DNA of 9,017 bases from MED-G20 sp038108155 (GTDB lineage: Bacteria > Bacteroidota > Bacteroidia > Flavobacteriales_D > Parvicellaceae), in NCBI GenBank assembly GCA_038108155.1, contig JAYNHP010000061.1, forward strand, positions 1-9,017, given 5' to 3'. The translations under genes were made by a program, and so were the position numbers. This document shows positions 6,545 to 9,017 of this stretch, piece by piece. Numbering within the stretch: the stretch's first letter is position 1; each line of letters opens with the position of its first letter. Below the pieces are notes generated by a model, which was not told the DNA's origin, did no database searches, and was given only the letters and a program-made list of their open reading frames with translations.

Positions 6545-7063
6545 ATGAAAAATTCATTTATTTTAAGAATTTTACTTTCAATAACTATTACAACTTTTGT
6601 AATAGCATGTAATAAAGAAAAGGAAATTGGTTGTACTGATCCTATAGCAGTCAATTATGATCCTGACGCTACTTCTATTCCTGGATCAGATGTTGGTCAC
6701 TGTATTTACGACTCTTCTTGTATGACTTTAATCCAAAATGTAGATATTAATGATTATTTAATGGATTCCTATTCTATTGATACAGCATTTATTTACGGCG
6801 ATTTTTTAAAAATTAATGTTAGTTATGGTGGTGGATGTGAAGACCATATTTTCAATTTAGTACATGAGTTTTTGTTTTGTGGTACTCCTCCAGTTTATGT
6901 TCCACTTTACTTAACACATAACAGTAATAATGATAATTGTGAAGCAATATTGGTTCAGGAACTTTGTTTTGACATATCCAATTTGTACGACTTATGTGCG
7001 GATACATCAGAACTATTTATTTCTTTAAACGACCCTGAGAACAATACTTTTATCCATTTTTAA
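6545..7063 (+). CDS. Small Cys-rich lipoprotein with GCTDP motif
   Basis: Secreted lipoprotein of 172 residues. The signal ends in FVIAC with lipidated Cys22, followed by KEKE, the kind of charged residues near the Cys that mark surface export in some Bacteroidota. Residues 29-55 (GCTDPIAVNYDPDATSIPG...HCIY) are one copy of the Bacteroidota motif GCTDPxAxNYxPxAT..GxCxY, here with extra residues before the second Cys, so Cys30 and Cys53 may pair. The remaining ~115 residues hold six further Cys and a pattern YGGGCEDHIFNL...PLYLTHNSNNDNCEAILVQELCFDISNL that looks like a compact beta domain of a recurring Bacteroidota lipoprotein type; I cannot name it. It is the first gene of a probable three-lipoprotein operon, 11 bases before the hydrolase gene. 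No catalytic motif is visible. Confidence 0.75.
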   Translation: MKNSFILRILLSITITTFVIACNKEKEIGCTDPIAVNYDPDATSIPGSDVGHCIYDSSCMTLIQNVDINDYLMDSYSIDTAFIYGDFLKINVSYGGGCEDHIFNLVHEFLFCGTPPVYVPLYLTHNSNNDNCEAILVQELCFDISNLYDLCADTSELFISLNDPENNTFIHF

Positions 7064-7074
7064 TAAAAACTTTT

Positions 7075-8118
7075 ATGAAGAAATTAATCTACATTTTTAT
7101 TATACTAATATTATTTAATAATTGTAATGAAAATTCAGTAAAAAACCCAACCTCATTAAAATCAAACTATTTAGATTATTCTAAAAGAGACGATATACTT
7201 AGTGGAGGAGTAAAAATGGTTCCTATCAAAACTAGTGCTGGAAAATTTAATGTATGGACTAAAAGAATTGGGAACAACCCTACAATGAAAGTATTATTAC
7301 TTCATGGAGGTCCCGGCGCAACCCATGAATACTTAGAAGCGTTTGACTCTTATTTTCCTAATGCAGAAATAGAATATTACTACTATGACCAGCTAGAGTC
7401 TTATTATAGTGATCAACCAAACGACAGTACGTTATGGACAGTAGAACGGTATGTAGATGAAGTAGAACAAGTTAGAACAGCTTTAGGTCTTAATAAAGAC
7501 AATTTTTATTTATATGGTTCTTCTTGGGGAGGGATATTATGTATGGAATATGCATTAAAATATCAGAACAATTTAAAAGGGCTCATTATATCTAATATGA
7601 TGGCATCCATTCCAGAATATGTAGATTATGCCAACAATGTTCTTGGCCCTCAGTTAGATTCAGCAGTTTTAGCAGAAATAAGAGAAATGGAATCAAATGA
7701 AGATTATTCAAACCCTAGATATAACGAACTAATAGTTAGTAATTATTATCCTGAGCACGTTTTAAGAATGCCATTGGAAGATTGGCCAGACCCTGTTAAC
7801 AGAGCATTTGCCAATATGAGCCAAGGATTATACGTTACTATGCAAGGACCTAGTGAATTTGGTGTAGTAGGCAATGCTAAACTTAAAAATTGGGATATTA
7901 AGGCTCAACTAAAAAATATTTCTGTTCCAACTTTATCCATCGGAGGAAAATACGACACTATGGATCCTGAGCATATGAAATGGATTGCTTCTGAAGTTCA
8001 AAATGGAAGATTTTTATATTGTGCAAAAGGTTCTCACCTATGCATGTATGATGATCAAAAAACTTTTTTTGATGGGATAATAAAATTTATTAAGGATGTT
8101 GATGATGAAAAATTTTAA
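7075..8118 (+). CDS. Lipid-anchored proline iminopeptidase-family alpha/beta hydrolase (S33)
   Basis: The 347-residue product begins with a lipoprotein signal (MKKLIYIFIILILFNNC, lipidated Cys17), so it acts at or outside the outer membrane or in the periplasm, whereas many prolyl aminopeptidases are cytosolic. Catalytic features are complete: oxyanion-hole HGGPG (77-81), nucleophile elbow GSSWGG with Ser150, acid Asp294 in GGKYD and His321 in GSH. The cap between about 170 and 265 is helical with aromatic residues and acidic patches (EYVDYANN, EDWPDP), as expected for peptidases that read a peptide N-terminus. At 105-114 the family's DQxGxxxS segment reads DQLESYYSDQ, with Glu in place of the usual Gly. 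It starts 11 bases after the upstream gene and its end overlaps the esterase start. Release of N-terminal Pro or related residues is the best guess; other S33 substrates are possible. Confidence 0.88.
   Translation: MKKLIYIFIILILFNNCNENSVKNPTSLKSNYLDYSKRDDILSGGVKMVPIKTSAGKFNVWTKRIGNNPTMKVLLLHGGPGATHEYLEAFDSYFPNAEIEYYYYDQLESYYSDQPNDSTLWTVERYVDEVEQVRTALGLNKDNFYLYGSSWGGILCMEYALKYQNNLKGLIISNMMASIPEYVDYANNVLGPQLDSAVLAEIREMESNEDYSNPRYNELIVSNYYPEHVLRMPLEDWPDPVNRAFANMSQGLYVTMQGPSEFGVVGNAKLKNWDIKAQLKNISVPTLSIGGKYDTMDPEHMKWIASEVQNGRFLYCAKGSHLCMYDDQKTFFDGIIKFIKDVDDEKF
8091..8096 (+). promoter_or_regulatory. Possible ribosome-binding site TAAGGA deciding the esterase start
   Basis: TAAGGA lies inside the end of the hydrolase gene, 8 bases before the ATG at 8105. 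It partly overlaps the first possible ATG at 8096, so it cannot serve that one, and it fits 8105 (or 8102) instead. Shine-Dalgarno use is rare in Bacteroidota, so this is weak evidence. Confidence 0.3.
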
Positions 8119-8845
8119 AATTAAAATTTCTTTATCCTATGCTTTATTTTTATTGATTATAATTTCATCTTGTAAAAAACACAATGAGCAAGAGAATGAC
8201 TCCTACGAAAGTTACCGGTATGAATTATGGAAAAACTTAATAGATAATAACTATAATTTTGACTTTATTGGAAGAGAAAAAGATTATGGTACTTACCCAT
8301 TATATGCTGGTCTTGAATTTGACAATGATCATGAAGGTTCTGGTGGTTTTGAATCTGAAGACGTACTAGCCAATATTGATGAAATACTTACAACCATAGC
8401 AAGTCCAGATATTGTACTACTCAGCATTGGTGGAAACGATTTATTGGATGGTGGTAATCCACCTTCTGAACCAATTGCAAATATTGTTGAACTTGTTGGA
8501 AAATTACAAACCCATAATTCTAATATTACTATATTTTTAGAGAGAATAGCCCCAGCTAACAATGAAACTATGACTTCTTCTTTAACCAACAAATTAAATG
8601 ATTTCAATTCTCAAATTGTTACTATTGCAAATAGTTTAACTTCCAATACATCCAAAGTTATTGCCCTAGATATGAACACCAATTTTAATGAATCTTATTT
8701 GGCAGATGATGTACATTACAATGAGCTTGGCGCTAAATTTATTGCAGATATTTATTTTAATGGAATTCAATCAGAATTCGCTTCTTCTATTTCAATAAAA
8801 ATTTTGCCTCTTGGTGATTCTAGAGTTGAAGGAAATAGGCCTTAA
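8105..8845 (+). CDS. SGNH/GDSL-type esterase lipoprotein with circularly permuted block order
   Basis: The frame is open from an ATG at 8096, but 8105 gives a normal lipoprotein start (MKNFKIK..., lipidated Cys23 in IISSC, 246 residues) and follows a TAAGGA; it overlaps the hydrolase gene by 14 bases. Numbering from 8105, the mature part starts straight at helix SYESYRYELWKNL (33-45), then block II-like HEGSGG (76-81), block III IGGND (108-112, oxyanion Asn111), strands ITIFLERIAP (141-150), and block V DDVH (201-204, catalytic Asp201 and His204). The only GDS serine, Ser239 in ILPLGDSRVEGNRP, sits at the very C-terminus, 7 residues before the stop. In ordinary relatives that block I segment comes directly before the YESYRYELW helix. 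All catalytic residues are present, so an active permuted carbohydrate or lipid esterase is plausible; the substrate is unknown. It is the last gene of the operon. Confidence 0.85.
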   Translation: MKNFKIKISLSYALFLLIIISSCKKHNEQENDSYESYRYELWKNLIDNNYNFDFIGREKDYGTYPLYAGLEFDNDHEGSGGFESEDVLANIDEILTTIASPDIVLLSIGGNDLLDGGNPPSEPIANIVELVGKLQTHNSNITIFLERIAPANNETMTSSLTNKLNDFNSQIVTIANSLTSNTSKVIALDMNTNFNESYLADDVHYNELGAKFIADIYFNGIQSEFASSISIKILPLGDSRVEGNRP

Positions 8846-8889
8846 TGGTAAATTATCTAAAAAGATAAAGTTTACCATTAAATGATTTT
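8842..8889 (+). terminator. Hairpin terminator overlapping both convergent stop codons
   Basis: An 11-bp perfect outer stem (TTAATGGTAAA at 8842-8852 with TTTACCATTAA at 8871-8881) continues, after a two-base AG bulge at 8869-8870, into a 5-bp inner stem (TTATC 8853-8857 / GATAA 8864-8868) with a TAAAAA loop. A T-rich tract (GATTTTT, 8884 on) follows on the + strand. It should end the lipoprotein operon. The left arm contains the esterase TAA and the inner stem the stop of the minus-strand gene. Confidence 0.7.
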
Positions 8890-9017
8890 TCTTTAATTAA
8901 AAGTTGGAAATAGTATTGACCTGTTGGAACATCTAGTCCAGAATAATTTTTACCATTCCACTCTGGAGTTCCTCTACCGTAGGAAGAATATACTAACTGC
9001 CCCCATCTATTAAATAT
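8853..9017 (-). CDS. C-terminal end of a T9SS type B (gliding-motility-associated) sorting-domain protein, partial
   Basis: The minus strand is open from the window edge for 54 codons and a TAA. The peptide opens IFNRWGQLVYSSYG, continues through PEWNGKNYSGLDVPTGQYYF and ends NGKLYLFR. This is the classic pattern of the gliding motility-associated C-terminal domain (CHU_C / TIGR04131 type): xFNRWGxxVY, W(D/N)G, G..(L/V)PxGxYxY, and a final K/Gx(L/V)xLxR. Such domains route large secreted or surface proteins through the type IX secretion system. About 30 residues of the sorting domain and the whole functional region lie beyond the window, so the cargo is unknown. Its 3' end lies 7 bases from the esterase stop and inside the shared terminator hairpin. 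Confidence 0.9.
   Translation of the reverse strand: MFNRWGQLVYSSYGRGTPEWNGKNYSGLDVPTGQYYFQLLIKEKSFNGKLYLFR

Noticed and set aside
8329..8607. Minus-strand 92-codon open frame opposite the esterase
   Set aside because: It covers the antisense of the conserved HEGSGG and GGND region, so it is best explained as a shadow.
8786..8845. The C-terminal GDS segment of the esterase as the start of a second, truncated SGNH domain
   Set aside because: The first domain has no block I of its own, the frame stops cleanly after GNRP, and nothing homologous continues downstream; permutation explains both ends better, though the duplication may be how it arose.
1..9017. CRISPR arrays, tRNA or rRNA genes, insertion sequences, integrase or toxin-antitoxin genes
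   Set aside because: I looked for repeats, transposase-type frames and inverted ends on both strands and found none; apart from the lipoprotein/esterase end the window is ordinary core chromosome.

Overview
The window looks like a piece of a Bacteroidota chromosome, most likely a marine flavobacterial or related lineage. It is very AT-rich and most starts have no Shine-Dalgarno sequence. Three -7 elements match the Bacteroidota form TAnnTTTG. Several lipoproteins carry a Bacteroidota-style GCTDP motif or signal peptide, and the last gene ends in a gliding-motility / type IX secretion (type B) sorting domain. The two edge genes are cut by the window; everything else is complete.

Layout. The left edge holds the 3' four fifths of a dihydrolipoamide dehydrogenase gene (lpdA-like, + strand). 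Converging on it is a minus-strand cluster transcribed leftward: dnaX (clamp-loader tau/gamma subunit), def (peptide deformylase) and a TPR-like lipoprotein whose ATG overlaps the def stop. dnaX is divergent from the ribosomal protein operon rpsF-rpsR-rplI (S6, S18, L9), which ends in a clear hairpin/T-run terminator. A minus-strand Omp85-type beta-barrel gene without POTRA domains follows, starting with GTG. Divergent from it is a probable three-gene lipoprotein operon on the + strand: a small Cys-rich GCTDP lipoprotein, a lipid-anchored proline-iminopeptidase-family alpha/beta hydrolase, and an SGNH/GDSL-type esterase lipoprotein. The right edge is the C-terminal 54 codons of a T9SS type B cargo protein on the minus strand, converging on the esterase.

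The most unusual observation is the last lipoprotein. Its SGNH sequence blocks appear in circularly permuted order: blocks II, III and V come first, and block I with the catalytic GDS serine is the extreme C-terminus, seven residues before the stop. In ordinary members block I lies directly before the YESYRYELW helix, and that helix is exactly where this protein's mature domain begins.

The second is in dnaX. A run of ten A (mRNA sense) contains the slippery heptamer A-AAA-AAG at the end of domain III, and a stop lies one codon later in the -1 frame. This is the same logic that makes the gamma subunit in Escherichia coli. Smaller points are promoters abutting the def and dnaX start codons (near-leaderless mRNAs), a DnaX without the usual zinc-binding cysteines, and a terminator hairpin whose arms contain the stop codons of two convergent genes.
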